Shown here: piece after piece, positions 1-9,737 of the stretch
Layout of the letters: every line of letters starts with the position of its first letter
How positions within the stretch are numbered: the stretch's first letter is position 1
Source of the DNA: Ryuthela nishihirai
Taxonomy: Eukaryota > Arthropoda > Arachnida > Araneae > Heptathelidae
NCBI GenBank assembly: GCA_038380435.1
Contig: JAWZYU010000686.1
Coordinates: 22,838-86,837 of the forward strand
Length of the DNA stretch: 64,000 bases
Direction of reading: 5' to 3'
Notes under the pieces: generated by a model
What the model was told of the DNA's origin: nothing
Databases searched by the model: none
What the model saw: the letters and a program-made list of their open reading frames with translations, nothing else
Made by a program: the position numbers and the translations under genes

Positions 1-410
1 AGTACCAACTTTGACATTGAAGTCACCTAGAACAAGGGTAACATCTCCTTTTTCGACAGAATTCAAAATATCCTGAAGTTTTCCGTAAAATCTATCCTTG
101 TCATCCTCAGTGGGGGCATAACAGCAGATAACATTCAAGTATTTAATGCTTGTCTAAAATTTTGCTGTAAGAAATTAATGCATTCATATCCTAGAAGAGC
201 ATCACTGGCATGTCTGCTAAGAAGCAGACCTACACCTTGGTGATACTTATTATCGTCCCTCTCTAAAAAGAGAAATTTTAGATTATTTTTAAGAATCTGA
301 CCTTTATCTTTCTGGTCTCTTGCAAGCCAAAAAATATCTAAATTATAATGGTGGAATTTTTGAGTGGATGTCAAGAGAATAAGCTCTGTGCAGAATCCTC
401 ACATTCCAAC
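1..410 (-). pseudogene. RTE-like LINE, endonuclease domain fragment (broken)
   Basis: On the minus strand the reading begins near 408 with a WNVR motif, the usual start of the apurinic-type endonuclease of non-LTR retrotransposons. It continues through YNLDIFWLARD, GVGLLLSRHASDALLGYE and CYAPTEDD to LVLGDFNVKVG at the window edge. The GDFN motif holds catalytic residues of the exonuclease-endonuclease-phosphatase fold. The GVGLLLS..AS.ALLG stretch is typical of RTE-clade elements, whose endonucleases are often annotated as craniofacial-development-protein-2-like. The frame is broken near 372, again near 165, and by an in-frame stop near 155, so it is not functional. The fragment is cut by the window start, so any reverse transcriptase part would lie outside. 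The family call is from motif recognition; the exact clade is inferred. Confidence 0.8.
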
Positions 411-930
411 TACATATGGAGAGAAAGTGGTTAGTGTGTTTAAAGAAACTATGTTTATTGAGAGAAGAAATGCTGACATTACTAAACAGCCCCCTAATCT
501 CAGACATGGGGCAAAGACCTGTTCCCCCCACCACTAAAGGCTGAAGCCATCTACATTGGAAGACTTCCTCCAATGTAGAATTTAACTGTGCCAGTAGAAG
601 GGTGCCTGCGATGACCTATGCTCGGGATTATCCACCAGTTGATAAAACATATCCTGTAAATCCATGCACTTGGGGCTGTCAACCTACAAACAAACAGAAA
701 TCCCAACAGAAGATTCTCCCTCCACAAAAGCCCACCAGTGAAGTAAATTCAGGATCCATAATCAAGCTCAGAGCCTTAATCCAATCCAGTAAGTTTATGA
801 GGTCAGCACCAGGACCCTGTATGGTTGACCATTCCTCAGAAGGGTAAAAAAAGAAAAGTAGCCATAGTTGTGCATACTTATCTGGTAGCCATTCTCTTCC
901 GTTCACTTCCACAAGAGAGCATCTCTTTAG
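411..930. other. No gene recognised; possible 5' part of the LINE
   Basis: This lies directly upstream of the minus-strand LINE endonuclease and may be its 5' untranslated region. Two minus-strand frames (343-573 and 679-912) are open for about 77 codons each. Apart from the WNVR end of the first, I recognise no domain in them. No repeat boundary is visible. Confidence 0.4.
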
Positions 931-1030
931 AAATTCTCGTATTCGGTCGTTTACCTACTGATCGATCATTTAATTCAAAACACAAACATGGTAAAAGATA
1001 GATTATGTCAGTAATTTAGCAAGTTAAAAA
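931..1030. repeat. Diverged direct repeat, copy 1
   Basis: About 100 bp recur in the same orientation at 1330-1430. Both contain TCGATCATTTAAT, then AAAACACAAA and a GGT.AAAGA.AGAT core, followed by CCAGTAATTTA or its variant. The offset is 399 bp. It looks like a decayed tandem duplication or two copies of an unnamed repeat. Confidence 0.7.
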
Positions 1031-1329
1031 AATAATATATTAAAAATTAATATACATATGATTAACTGCAAAGTAGGTCATGCAATATCTTATTTAAAAT
1101 ATCACAAAATATGGTCAAACTTATCCTGTAACTAAGAATACTTACTTTAATAATAAAACAGACAACAACAGATTAGGACACTAGGTAGTCTCTACTTCCC
1201 AGATGTTACTCCGATTACGAAATCACCAAACCTCAAAACCTTGCCTCAAAAATACACTACGTAAAGAAATCTTACGCCAGGAATGATTAACAGTTGCGGT
1301 CATCGTTATGCGTCGATTATTAGATTGTT

Positions 1330-1430
1330 ATTCTTGTATTCGATCAATTCGACATACTTATCGATCATTTAATCCAAAACACAAATATGGTGAAAGACAG
1401 ATGATGCCAGTAATTTATCGTGTAAAAATA
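1330..1430. repeat. Diverged direct repeat, copy 2
   Basis: Partner of the repeat at 931-1030, with scattered substitutions and small indels. The sequence between the copies is AT-rich and shows no recognisable gene. Confidence 0.7.
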
Positions 1431-2096
1431 TCTCTATTAAAAATGATCTGTTTAAAAAAAGAGGTCTCTAACATACACTCTCACACACAAGAATTTTATC
1501 CGGCTGCAAAATGAATAGTATACGGCCCATATAATTAAGTAAGAATTCGGAATAAATAAAAATGGAAACGCAATTTCTGGTAGTCTTAAACGATTACTAT
1601 TTGAAAGCAGAGGCAGCCCGTATCCAGAAAAAGCAAAAGATAGGGGGGTTCTCTTGATCCCACAACTAACACCACGACATACGACATCCGACATCCGCAA
1701 AGCATCCATAAGATACCTAGGATGACAAATGGATTTCGTTATGTCATCTTAAATATCTTCTGTATATTTTGCGGATATCATTGGTTAATGGGTAGATCAG
1801 ACCATGTTACCCTCTGACTACATGATATCGGCTTCCATCATTATGCATTATTTAAAACTAACTGCGTATAAGCGTTTTAATTATCATTACATTAATTTTT
1901 ATTTCAGAAAACTGAATTTAAAAACGAGCTTAAGAAACTCTTTCTCAGATGTATAAAAGATTTCTTTCAGGTTTTTTTTTTATCGAACACACATATCTAT
2001 GATTATTAACATGGTGGGATCAAGAGAGGGGCCTTCTTCCTTTTTTTGAGAATACTATAGTAACCGCAAAAGAGGCGAAAAACTATTAAGCCTATA
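1431..2096. other. No gene or repeat recognised
   Basis: AT-rich sequence with short homopolymers. The only longer frame (1452-1709, minus) has no recognisable motif. The stretch ends at the TA-rich target of the Tc1-like element. Confidence 0.5.
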
Positions 2097-2098
2097 TA

Positions 2099-3303
2099 CA
2101 CAGTCGCATCAGAAAAATATGACCACCCACGGAATTCCAGTGTACCCGCCCAGGCGCATCACAGAGTGCACGTGACAAGTTCAACCACATGGAAATATAA
2201 GCGGCCAGCCAGGACAGATGAGCCATAGTGCGTAACGTGAGCACAATGGGCAGAGTTATTGATCTGATGGACGTTCAAAAAGGAATGATGGGACTGCACC
2301 AAGGGTAGAGGCATCTCGGAAACATCAAACTTTGTGGGCTGTTTGCAAGATGCTGTAGTAAGAGTGTACCAAGAATAAACCGCTGACACACCGAGTACCT
2401 CCAGATATCATAACTGTGGATCCCCAAAGGCCATCGACCCCAGAGGATAACGTCGACTCTGTCGACTGGTAACGGACAATCGACGCACAAGTGCAGCAAT
2501 TGACCACTCAAATGAACGTTGAGACACCCAGGTATATGTCCCCGATAACAGTAGAGCAACCCTGTTACGCATGAGTCTCCGGTGTCTACGCTGCTTAAAG
2601 GCGCCCATGTTAACCAAGGTCCATCGGCAACGTAGCCTGCAGTTCGTACGGGACTATCGTCATTGGACAGTGGAAGAGTGGAAAAAGGTTGCCTTCTCTG
2701 ACGAATCGAGGTTTTCACTCCACAGAAGTGACGAGCAGTGGCGGATATGGCGTCAGACACACGAGAACTAACACCTGGACACGCTTGTCGGTCAAGTACA
2801 GGCCGGCGGTCGCAGTGTGCATGTCTGGGGGATGTTTTCCTGGTATGATCTGGACTGCTGTCACCACTGGATGGGTCCCTGAACACCAATGGGTACCTGT
2901 CCATACTCGCTGACCACATGCATCTCTTCATGTTGAACGTTTACCCTGGTGGTGTCTAACAACAGGACAATGCGCCCTGCTATGTCGCTAAGGTGGTGCA
3001 TGACTGGTTCCAGGAACAAAACAGCGATGTCTCCGTTCTCCCTTGGCCGGCGAAAACGCCCGACCTCAATCTCATAGAGCACTTGTAGGACAGTTTGGAT
3101 CGACAGGTTTGGCGTGCGGACCCACAACCACGTCATCTCCGGAACCTCCGTGCTCTGATGGAGTCTGAATGGGCACGTGTGCCTCTGGCAACCTTCCAGG
3201 ACCTCATTGCGTCCATGCCACGCTGTCTCGTTGCTGTCATTCGGTCCAAGGATGGTTATTCCCATTATTAGTTAGGCGGTCATATTATTCTGATACGACT
3301 GTG
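2099..3303 (+). mobile_element. Tc1-like DNA transposon, near full length, inactive
   Basis: The ends are inverted repeats. The left end starts CACAGTCGCATCAGAAA at 2099, and the reverse complement of the right end (3275-3303) starts CACAGTCGTATCAGAAT. About 26 of 29 positions agree. Both ends sit in TATATA-like sequence, as expected for the TA target of Tc1/mariner elements. The length of about 1.2 kb is normal for Tc1. The transposase inside is broken. A related terminal sequence (TAATATGACCACC) recurs at 15790-15802. Confidence 0.88.
2246..3271 (+). pseudogene. Tc1-like DDE transposase, multiply disrupted
   Basis: A Tc1-type transposase can be followed across frames. The start is MGRVIDLMDVQKGM at 2246. 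The DDE domain includes WKKVAFSDESRFSL (first catalytic Asp) near 2680-2720, QQDNAPCYVAKVVHDWF (second Asp) near 2960-3010, and PDLNLIEHL (Glu) near 3062-3085. The C-terminus runs through a LATFQDLIASMP segment to a stop at 3269-3271. The spacing fits the DD34E class. The family protein is about 340 residues and cuts and pastes its element using the terminal repeats. Several stops, such as the TAG just after IEHL, and frameshifts after 2770 and around 2950 make it inactive. The longer minus-strand frames here (2275-2931, 2861-3265) are antisense shadows. Confidence 0.88.
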
Positions 3304-4841
3304 TTATATATATTAGCAATGTTTTTCACGAAATTTGTTAAACACTACTAAAACAAAGCAAAAATTGCATATCGGATTTGCGTTTCGGTTCATTTTGACT
3401 AGATTTTGCCCATCCCATCCCGCTTTTCACTCAGATCACTCTCCCGCCCCACCCACACACCTGAAATTTTTCCTAGATCAGGACCTGGCTGTTAATAACG
3501 TACTTCATTATAACTAAAGTTAATGCAGTGAGATGTCAACTAGGACCTCTCCTTCGGAGAAATGCTGTCTTGACGATTGACCAAAATTATTATTGTACGA
3601 CATGGTCATTCGTCCGATAACAACTTATGTTTCCCCTATATGAGCGAACACCACCTCCACGAATATACGCAAGATTCATGTCTTTCAAAACAAAATATTG
3701 AGATCTGCGGTTGATGCCTCTTGGTTTGTTACTAACAGACAACTTCATAGACTTGGGCATCGACCACATATATACTCATAATAAATGCATCTCAAAAAGG
3801 CTACTGTTAAAAAACTTAAAAATAATCCTAATGAGGTTATTTCTTCTTTACTTAATTATGATTGTAATGTTCTTAATAAGTACAAGAGGCCTAAAATGAT
3901 GACTTTCTCTTAGGAAAGCTACTCGTTTTAGGTCTCTTGTGCATGATCTATGTTATTTTTTAGCTTCTGTTTTATGTTAGCCTCTAGGGGCCCAGCCACG
4001 GGTGGTTTACTTTTTATGTTTTTACCTATGCCAACTGGGCATATTCTCAGATAGAGATGGTAATAGGTAATGTTTTACCTGGAACATCGCATATCCATAT
4101 GTGATCTACGATCTATGAAAGGTCCTTGTTTTTCTCCATAAATTCTTATTTGCAAGTTTTCAATTTTTCTCTAATAAAAATATGAACATAATTTTTCATT
4201 TGCATTGGATCATTAATTTCGTTGAATCTCTTTTATTCAGTAATGGAATTAGGTCAGTACATGCCGGTATGCGGTACCGGCAAGAAATTATTTGCTGGTA
4301 TGGAGTACAATAAGACATTTCTCAGTAGTGTTGGAGATAACAAATTTTTTCACATTTTAATGTTCTTTCAATTGAGCATTTGATTTAAAAAAAGCTTAGA
4401 ATTTCCTTTTAACAAAAATTTCTCGATATTTAATTACACTATTATAGTTTAGCCCATTAGATACCAAGCTATTTGAAAACCCAATACTTCAGGTTCCATT
4501 TTTGCTGAGAGGGAGTGTCAAGGGGGATTCCCTGTCTCCATCCAAAGCTGTCTCTCCGGAAGTCGGTAAGTGTTTACGGACAGTGCACGTTCACATCCGC
4601 CGTATTTGTCTGGGTTAGGTCTTAATTACTACCAGATGCAGAACTGGGAAAACGGATTTATGGTTTTCATATTGTTATTTTAACTCTTAGTCCATCAATT
4701 GTGAAATGCGTATATAATCATATTTTCCGCTTTCATCTGCTAAATATATTTTTGTAATCAATATTATATTCTGCTAAATTGAAACACATACCTGAAAACC
4801 ACGTAAGCAATGGAGAAGATTGGTCTCAAACTCCACAAATT
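3304..4841. other. No gene recognised; two short inverted repeats
   Basis: Mostly AT-rich. A short plus-strand frame around 3810-3915 (reads KKLKNNPNEVISSLLNYD) has ordinary composition, but I do not recognise it. Inverted repeats occur at 3882-3945 (ACAAGAGGCCTAAAA with a one-mismatch complement) and at 4262-4282 (TGCCGGTA, 5-base loop, TACCGGCA). No coding gene is supported. Confidence 0.5.
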
Positions 4842-4847
4842 TCAGTA

Positions 4848-5075
4848 ATGAGTTTCTGTTCTTTAAAAATTAATGGTAAGAGTAACAGTTTTGCAGATGA
4901 TACAGCCATTACATTCACAGCAGAAAATATTGCTAACCCACAGAGTCTAATAAATAATGATTTAACAGACATTGTAAAATGGCTTGAAATAAATAAGCTA
5001 ACTCTAAATTTATCTAGAACGAAATATAAATTATACACTCTAAAAAACAGTGGCGATTCGTCAGTTTCTAAATAG
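4848..5075 (+). pseudogene. Non-LTR retrotransposon reverse transcriptase fragment
   Basis: The frame contains LKINGKSNSFADDTAITF, whose FADD block is the catalytic core of LINE reverse transcriptases. NDLTDIVKWLEINKLTLN and KTKY-like residues follow, the usual sequence after the core in Jockey- and CR1-like elements. Only about 70 residues of the domain are present and there is no endonuclease next to it, so this is a fragment. A methionine at 4779 opens the frame, but the first 20 codons do not look like RT and are probably flanking sequence. The frame ends at a stop at 5073-5075. The RT identity is from the motif; the clade is not resolved. Confidence 0.8.
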
Positions 5076-5107
5076 ATGGAGCCAACATAATATTGTATAC
5101 AAAGAAA

Positions 5108-5162
5108 CCAACTAGGCAGGGCGGTGATGGCTCAGATGGTAGTGCGCAACACCTGCGATTTT
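5108..5162 (+). mobile_element. Possible tRNA-headed SINE fragment
   Basis: GATGGCTCAGATGGTAGTGC resembles the A box and D-loop of a tRNA-derived SINE. No clear B box follows. It may be a 3'-truncated or mutated SINE, or a chance match. Confidence 0.3.
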
Positions 5163-5221
5163 CCCTGCTAACCAAAATTCTGTTTTCAGTCAAAACAGGA
5201 ACATCGACAGGATTGGAAAAT

Positions 5222-5990
5222 AACATATACACTGAATGGACAAATTATTATATACAGTACACCTACTTAATAACCTGTTGCTCTACATTTGCCCTCACAA
5301 CAGCAGTCAAACGTCTTGGTAAGGACTCAATGAAGTGTTGAAATCACAGAGATAGTATTGCCGCCCATGAAGCGAGAGTCCGGCGATCACTTGAATGCTC
5401 CTTGAATGCTCCTGCAGTCAACTGGTCTCCACTCGGAATGTATGTGGTGTGGCGTTGTCCTGTTGAAAGATGGCGTCATGGTGCTGAAAGAGAATCGTTA
5501 CGAATGTGTGTAGATGGTCTGCAAGAACGTTCACATACTTTGTATCAGTGACGGAGATTTTGACGGGTATGAGGGGCTCCAAGGACGCCCATGATAAAGC
5601 ACCACAAGTTGTTATACTGCTTCCACCTGACTCTATGACCCAAACTTGGCAAGCTGGGTCCATTGTTTCATGTGGTTTACACCAAACACGCACTCTGCCA
5701 TCGGCATGATAGAGTCGAAACCGTGATTTGTCAGACCAGATGACATGTTTCCAGTCCTCTGCACTCCAGTTGTGATAGGCCTTTGCAAACTGCAGCCTAA
5801 TCTTTCGATGCCTTGAAGTTGACAAGGCGACACGATCTCGACGTCGACTGCCATAGCCTATTTTTCCCATGGTATGATGGATAGTCTTTGTGCATACGCT
5901 TCTGGACACGCCCTCATCAATTCTGACGTTACCTGCTCCACGGTAGCTGTGCAATTCCTTGTAACGATGTGAGATAGTCTGTACTCACCT
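5222..5990 (-). mobile_element. Tc1-like transposon remnant, second family
   Basis: The low-coordinate end has ACTGAATGGACAAATTATTA, similar to a Tc1 terminal repeat. The transposase gene lies upstream on the minus strand. No matching inverted terminus is visible near 5990, so the 5' end of the element appears lost. The family differs from the element at 2099-3303. Confidence 0.7.
5263..5954 (-). pseudogene. Tc1-like transposase, N-truncated with internal deletion
   Basis: A 178-residue open stretch (5418-5954) has HRKIRLQFAKAYHNWSAEDW, then HVIWSDKSRFRL (first catalytic Asp), GRVRVW, and IFQQDNATPHT (second Asp). Beyond a stop at 5418 the C-terminus can still be read as FIESLPRRLTAVVRANVEQQ, ending at 5263-5265. 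The SPDLNPIEHLW-type segment with the third catalytic residue is missing: only SPDS remains near 5385 and the sequence jumps to the C-terminus. The DNA-binding N-terminus is mostly absent. It is a dead copy of a Tcb1/Tc1-type transposase. Confidence 0.85.
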
Positions 5991-6000
5991 CGAGAATATT

Positions 6001-6120
6001 ATAGCTTTTGGGAAATTTGCAAAATGCAAATTGTAATATTTCATCAATACCTGTCCAACACAAAAAGAATTTTTAATTTATCCCTAAAAACATACAATTT
6101 TCTGTTAAAACAAAAAAAAA
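6001..6120. repeat. Diverged direct repeat, copy 1
   Basis: ATAGCTTTTGGGAAATT.GCAAAATGCAAAT..TAAT opens this copy. A similar sequence, ATAACTTTTGGGAGATTCG, opens at 6290, and both end in poly-A/T blocks with AACACAAAAAGA in the middle. About 100 bp align with many changes. Confidence 0.65.
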
Positions 6121-6289
6121 ATTGCATTCATCTCGCCCCCTGAGTCTAAAGTCAAGTGATTGTTGCCAATGGTAAATTAGTAACCTTCACATTTCAACAC
6201 CAAAACTTCAAACATAACTACATCGTTTGGAATATTCGTTCGATATTTCAGAATTTTCAAAAATTTTCACCGTTAGAAGGCACAGTTAT

Positions 6290-6390
6290 AACTTTTGGGA
6301 GATTCGAAGAATGCAAATCGTAATGTATCATTAATACCTTTTAACACAAAAAGATTTTTTCTTTTTCTGTATAAACAAAAAAAGTTCGAT
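6290..6390. repeat. Diverged direct repeat, copy 2
   Basis: Partner of 6001-6120 in the same orientation. It is followed by CTACAGACGGACAGACAACA, which looks like the tail of an old dispersed repeat. Confidence 0.65.
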
Positions 6391-6749
6391 GTCTACAGAC
6401 GGACAGACAACAAAGCGAAATTATACATTTTTATATAAAAAAAGCCCTAAAATTTACTTCTCCTTTTTTTAGACGTTTTCTAAAGTGCGTCCAGTCATGA
6501 ACACTGAAATCCGTATCAAATATCACTCTACCCTTTTCCGGAATCCATAAGTACCGTGCAATACCATTCAGCTATGCACGGTGAACAATCTGAGCGACGA
6601 CAAAATATGGCGTCCAATTTTGAGATGGCCAACCTCTCTACCTACATAGGGCCTTTAAGGTTATAGTCTCCGAAAACATGATCCATCACTTTTTCGGTCT
6701 TCTACCGCCAGATTTCAGATATTTTTTCTCTAACATACTATAAAAAAAA
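6391..6749. other. No gene recognised
   Basis: Mixed sequence. The only feature I see is a short inverted repeat (ACCGTGCA ... TGCACGGT) between 6551 and 6583. Confidence 0.4.
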
Positions 6750-6875
6750 ACTTTAATAAAATATTCCTTAATAACTGCAAATTGCTAGAATTCTGCGTAT
6801 ATATCAACCAGGTGACAAAGAAAATATCGAAAATTACAGACTTATTTCATTTTTTGCAATTAACTCAAAAATGTT
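6750..6875 (+). pseudogene. LINE reverse transcriptase N-terminal fragment
   Basis: From 6790 the frame reads RIYQPGDKENIENYRLIS, which matches the GDKENIENYRPISL block that opens the RT domain of many non-LTR elements. Just upstream, one frame over, FNKIFLNNCKL resembles the preceding segment, so there is a frameshift near 6788. After SKM the similarity stops in a poly-T run. Only about 40 residues are recognisable. It is a short, inactive relic. Confidence 0.7.
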
Positions 6876-6984
6876 TTTTTTTAAATTCATTTGTGCACGT
6901 ATTACACATTCAGTAACGTATATAGTTTCTATGATATAATCGATTTCTCATAAAAAAAACATTTAAAATTGATGGCATCTTGAG

Positions 6985-7068
6985 ATTTAATATTCATTTA
7001 AGATATGACTCGTTGAAATCAACACTCGTTAAATTCCATTCCCCCCCTTTTTTTAGGGGGAAGGGAGA
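6985..7068. repeat. Diverged direct repeat, copy 1
   Basis: AAGATATGACTCGTTG, a T/C-rich block and GGGGGAAGGGAGAG recur at 7510-7575 as AGGTATAACTCGTTG, a T-rich block and GGGGGAAGAAAGGAGAG. SINE A copy 1 is inserted between them. Confidence 0.55.
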
Positions 7069-7439
7069 GTTAGGTTGGGTTGTTTTACCTCTGAGCGGCA
7101 CTTTTTTGCACACCATGGGCTAAATGGCCAGGTCACATGGACCCCGAAGGCTCAGAGAAGGTTGGGGGAGGGGACCCACTGGAACAGCTGTTGGGAGACA
7201 GATGGTAGCCTCCCGTCAAGGCCATCCAGCGTGTTCTTTAACGTACACAGGGTATGGCTCTCCCGCACACAGTGCCACGGTTTAACGTCCCATCCGACGG
7301 ACGGCGGCCTTTCCAAGCCCATCGGTGTCCCCTACTGACCGTGGGCAGAGCGGGGAATTTTGCGGAGATAAATCTCAACGCTGACCCAGCTGGGACTCGA
7401 ACCTGGGAACTACGGATTACGAGCCTGGCGCGCTACCGA
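7069..7439 (-). mobile_element. SINE family A, copy 1 (5'-truncated)
   Basis: On the minus strand this carries the ~385-bp SINE seen also at 8394, 9342, 14734 and 19950. It lacks the first bases of the tRNA-like head, since the A-box side ends at GCGCTACCGA. The B box (GGTTCGAGTCCCAG on the minus strand) is present. Flanking GGGGGAAGGGAGA (7056-7068) and GGGGAAAGGGAGA (7440-7452) look like a target duplication with one mismatch. Confidence 0.88.
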
Positions 7440-7509
7440 GGGGAAAGGGAGAAAGAGAGGCATAATTTGAGGTAGCCCGTTATATTTCGATGTCAAAGAG
7501 CCCATTTTC

Positions 7510-7575
7510 AGGTATAACTCGTTGTGATCTACCTTTATGAAATTTCCTTTTCTTTTTCTGGGGGAAGAAAGGAGA
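7510..7575. repeat. Diverged direct repeat, copy 2
   Basis: Partner of 6985-7068, on the other side of SINE A copy 1. Confidence 0.5.
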
Positions 7576-8133
7576 GCAAAACTTGAAGTTACTTACGACA
7601 CTTCCCACAGCACAAACTTTCCTTTGGTATAATTAGCACATTGTTGGGATCTAATAACAAACTTAAATTTCGCATGCTACATGCGTCCAATTTATGCTAC
7701 TTTCTCCCTTTAAATATATCATTGAAATGCACCTATCATTGCATCACCAGGTTTTTGATAATTGAATTTTATTGAATTTTGAGTAAGTTTAGAAAGCGCA
7801 ATTTTGTGTGTTATGTTGACAAGAAAATTTTTTGAATGGGGAAGGGCTGGAAGGACTTTCAGCCACTAGAAGTTATCGACGCTACTGTGTAAAATAATCT
7901 GTTTATCAGTAGTCCATCATATTTTAATTATGGGTGTTCCAGGGGAAGCACTTTCCTCCTTGGAAATGTGATTTTTGCAAGACATAAGAAAAGTTGCGGA
8001 TTTTCCATTATCTAAAAAGAATGGCAATGGTGCTTTTTCAAAATTCTTGATTCCCACAACTCTGGAAAAAATTTCTTGAAAAATACGTGTGATGTATATT
8101 GCTATTTTTTTTTGCCTTTGTTCTGGCTAGTAG
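7576..8133. other. No gene recognised
   Basis: AT-rich sequence with no domain, tRNA or clear repeat that I can support. Confidence 0.4.
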
Positions 8134-8393
8134 CATTCGCAAAGGAAAGGGAGGACATGGTCCCCTTGCCACTCTCGCATCCGCAAAGGAAAGGGAGGAC
8201 ATGGTCCCCTTGCCACCCTCGCATCCGCAAAAGAAAATGAGGACATTGTCCCCTTGCCACCCTCGCATCAGCAAAGGAAAGTGAGGACATGGTCCCCTTG
8301 CCACCCTCACATCCGCAAAAGAAAATGAGGACATGGTCCCCTTGCCACCCTCGCATCCACAAAGGAAAGGGAGGACATGGTCCCCTTGCCACC
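8134..8393. repeat. 44-bp minisatellite, about six units
   Basis: Units begin CATCCGCAAAGGAAAGG and contain GAGGACATGG and CCCCTTGCCACC. Starts fall at 8134, 8178 and every 44 bp after, with scattered substitutions. The period is not a multiple of three, so the frames seen through it on both strands are repeat translations and not genes. The array is interrupted by a SINE and resumes at 8778. Confidence 0.92.
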
Positions 8394-8777
8394 GGGGCGG
8401 GGGTGGCTCAGTCGGTAGCGCGCCAGGCTCGTAATCTGTAGTTCCCAGGTTCGAGTCCCAGCTGGGTCAGCGTTGAGATTTATCTCCGCAAAATTCCCCG
8501 CTCTGCCCACGGTCAGTAGGGGACACCGATGGGCTTGGAAAGGCCGCCGTCCGTCGGATGGGACGTTAAGCCGTGGTACCGTGTGCGGGAGAGCCATACC
8601 CTGTGCACGTTAAAGAACACGCTGGATGGCCTTGACGGGAGGCTACCATCTGTCTCCCAACAGCTGTTCCAGTGGGTCCCCTCCCCCAACCTTCTCTGAG
8701 CCTTCGGGGTCCATGTGACCTGGCCATTTAGCCCATGGTGTGCAAAAAAAGTGCCGCTCAGAGGTAAAACAACCCAA
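8394..8777 (+). mobile_element. SINE family A, copy 2 (inside the minisatellite)
   Basis: Full-length 384-bp SINE. The head has an A box (GGTGGCTCAGTCGGTAGCGC) and a B box (GGTTCGAGTCCCAG), as in tRNA genes read by RNA polymerase III. A body of about 300 bp follows, then a tail ending GAGGTAAAACAACCCAA without poly-A. A perfect 12-bp target duplication, CCCCTTGCCACC, flanks it at 8382-8393 and 8778-8789. The duplicated target is minisatellite sequence. Confidence 0.95.
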
Positions 8778-8839
8778 CCCCTTGCCACCCTCGCATCCGC
8801 AAAGGAAAGTGAGGACATGGTTCCCTTGCCACCCTCATC
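8778..8839. repeat. 44-bp minisatellite, remainder after SINE insertion
   Basis: About one and a half further units of the array at 8134-8393, starting with the right-hand target duplication. The array ends in CCACCCTCATCC. Confidence 0.88.
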
Positions 8840-8989
8840 CCTTAATTCATCAACACCATTTGGTAAAGTATCTGTGGAATTTTCTGGGGATATTAGAGCT
8901 TACCACAAAACAAAAATACTCTACAGTTACTGAACTTAAATTTGAACACCTTACCAAACTTGTATCTTTAACAATGTTAAAAAAAGTCT

Positions 8990-9178
8990 AATAAACATCC
9001 CCCTCAATCAGCTGCTTGGTCACAGATGTCTAACAGCAGCCTGCTGGTTTAATACGACACAGTAGAAAGGTCTGTGAAGATGGCGGAACCTCAGCAGGAA
9101 TACAAACACCTAGGCCTTATCCGGAACTCGAACCCTTTGATCAGTAGCCAAATGTGTTAACCACTCGACCAAGGGACA
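8990..9178 (-). mobile_element. SINE family B, copy 1 (old, diverged)
   Basis: On the minus strand the head GGTCGAGTGGTTAAC and GGTTCGAGTTCC (A and B boxes) is followed by TGCTGAGGTTCCGCCATC and a tail with CAAGCAGCTGATTGAGGGGG. It matches the family B copies at 18318-19012 along its length with more substitutions, so it is an older insertion. Confidence 0.82.
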
Positions 9179-9341
9179 GCAAACACTGTCAGATATATAT
9201 TGTATTCACTCCTGTTAATCAATTTGTGAAAAAAATTAGTTGAAAAACGCTTTTTCAATTTTTAATTTTAGATTCCAAATGCAATATTTTAAAACTGATG
9301 TTTTTTTTAAAGTAATTTTATTTATGAATCCATCAAATCGT

Positions 9342-9728
9342 GGGGTGGGGGTGGCTCAGTCGGTAGCGCGCCAGGCTCGTAATCTGTAGTTCCCAGGTTC
9401 GAGTCCCAGCTGGGTCAGCGTTGAGATTTATCTCCGCAAAATTCCCCGCCCTGCCCACGGTCAGTAGGGGACACCGATGGGCTTGGAAAGGCCGCCGTCC
9501 GTCGGATGGGACGTTAAGCCGTGGCCCTGTGTGCGGGAGAGCCATACCCTGTGCACGTTAAAGAACACGCTGGATGGCCGTGACGGGAGGCTACCATCTG
9601 TCTCCCAACAGCTGTTCCAGTGGGTCCCCTCCCCCAACCTTCTCTGAGCCTTCGGAGTCCCTGTGACCTGCCCATTTAGCCCATGGTGTGCAAAAAAGTG
9701 CCGCTCAGAGGTAAAACAACCCAACCCG
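9342..9728 (+). mobile_element. SINE family A, copy 3
   Basis: Full-length copy with intact A and B boxes and the AAAACAACCCAACCC tail. The target duplication TCAAATCGT lies at 9333-9341 and 9729-9737. Confidence 0.95.
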
Positions 9729-9737
9729 TCAAATCGT

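Noticed and set aside
2275..3265. Long minus-strand frames of 218 and 134 codons
   Set aside because: They lie antisense to a recognisable Tc1 transposase on the plus strand and contain no domain of their own.
8134..8393. CRISPR array
   Set aside because: The 44-bp units are repeats throughout with no unique spacers, and the sequence is eukaryotic.
8394..8470. Functional tRNA gene
   Set aside because: The A and B boxes are good, but the sequence continues into a SINE body repeated elsewhere with target duplications, and I could not fold a convincing full cloverleaf with a clear anticodon.
8038..8597. Overlapping frames on both strands in the minisatellite and SINE
   Set aside because: The 44-bp period is not a multiple of three, and the frames run from minisatellite into SINE, so they are not genes.
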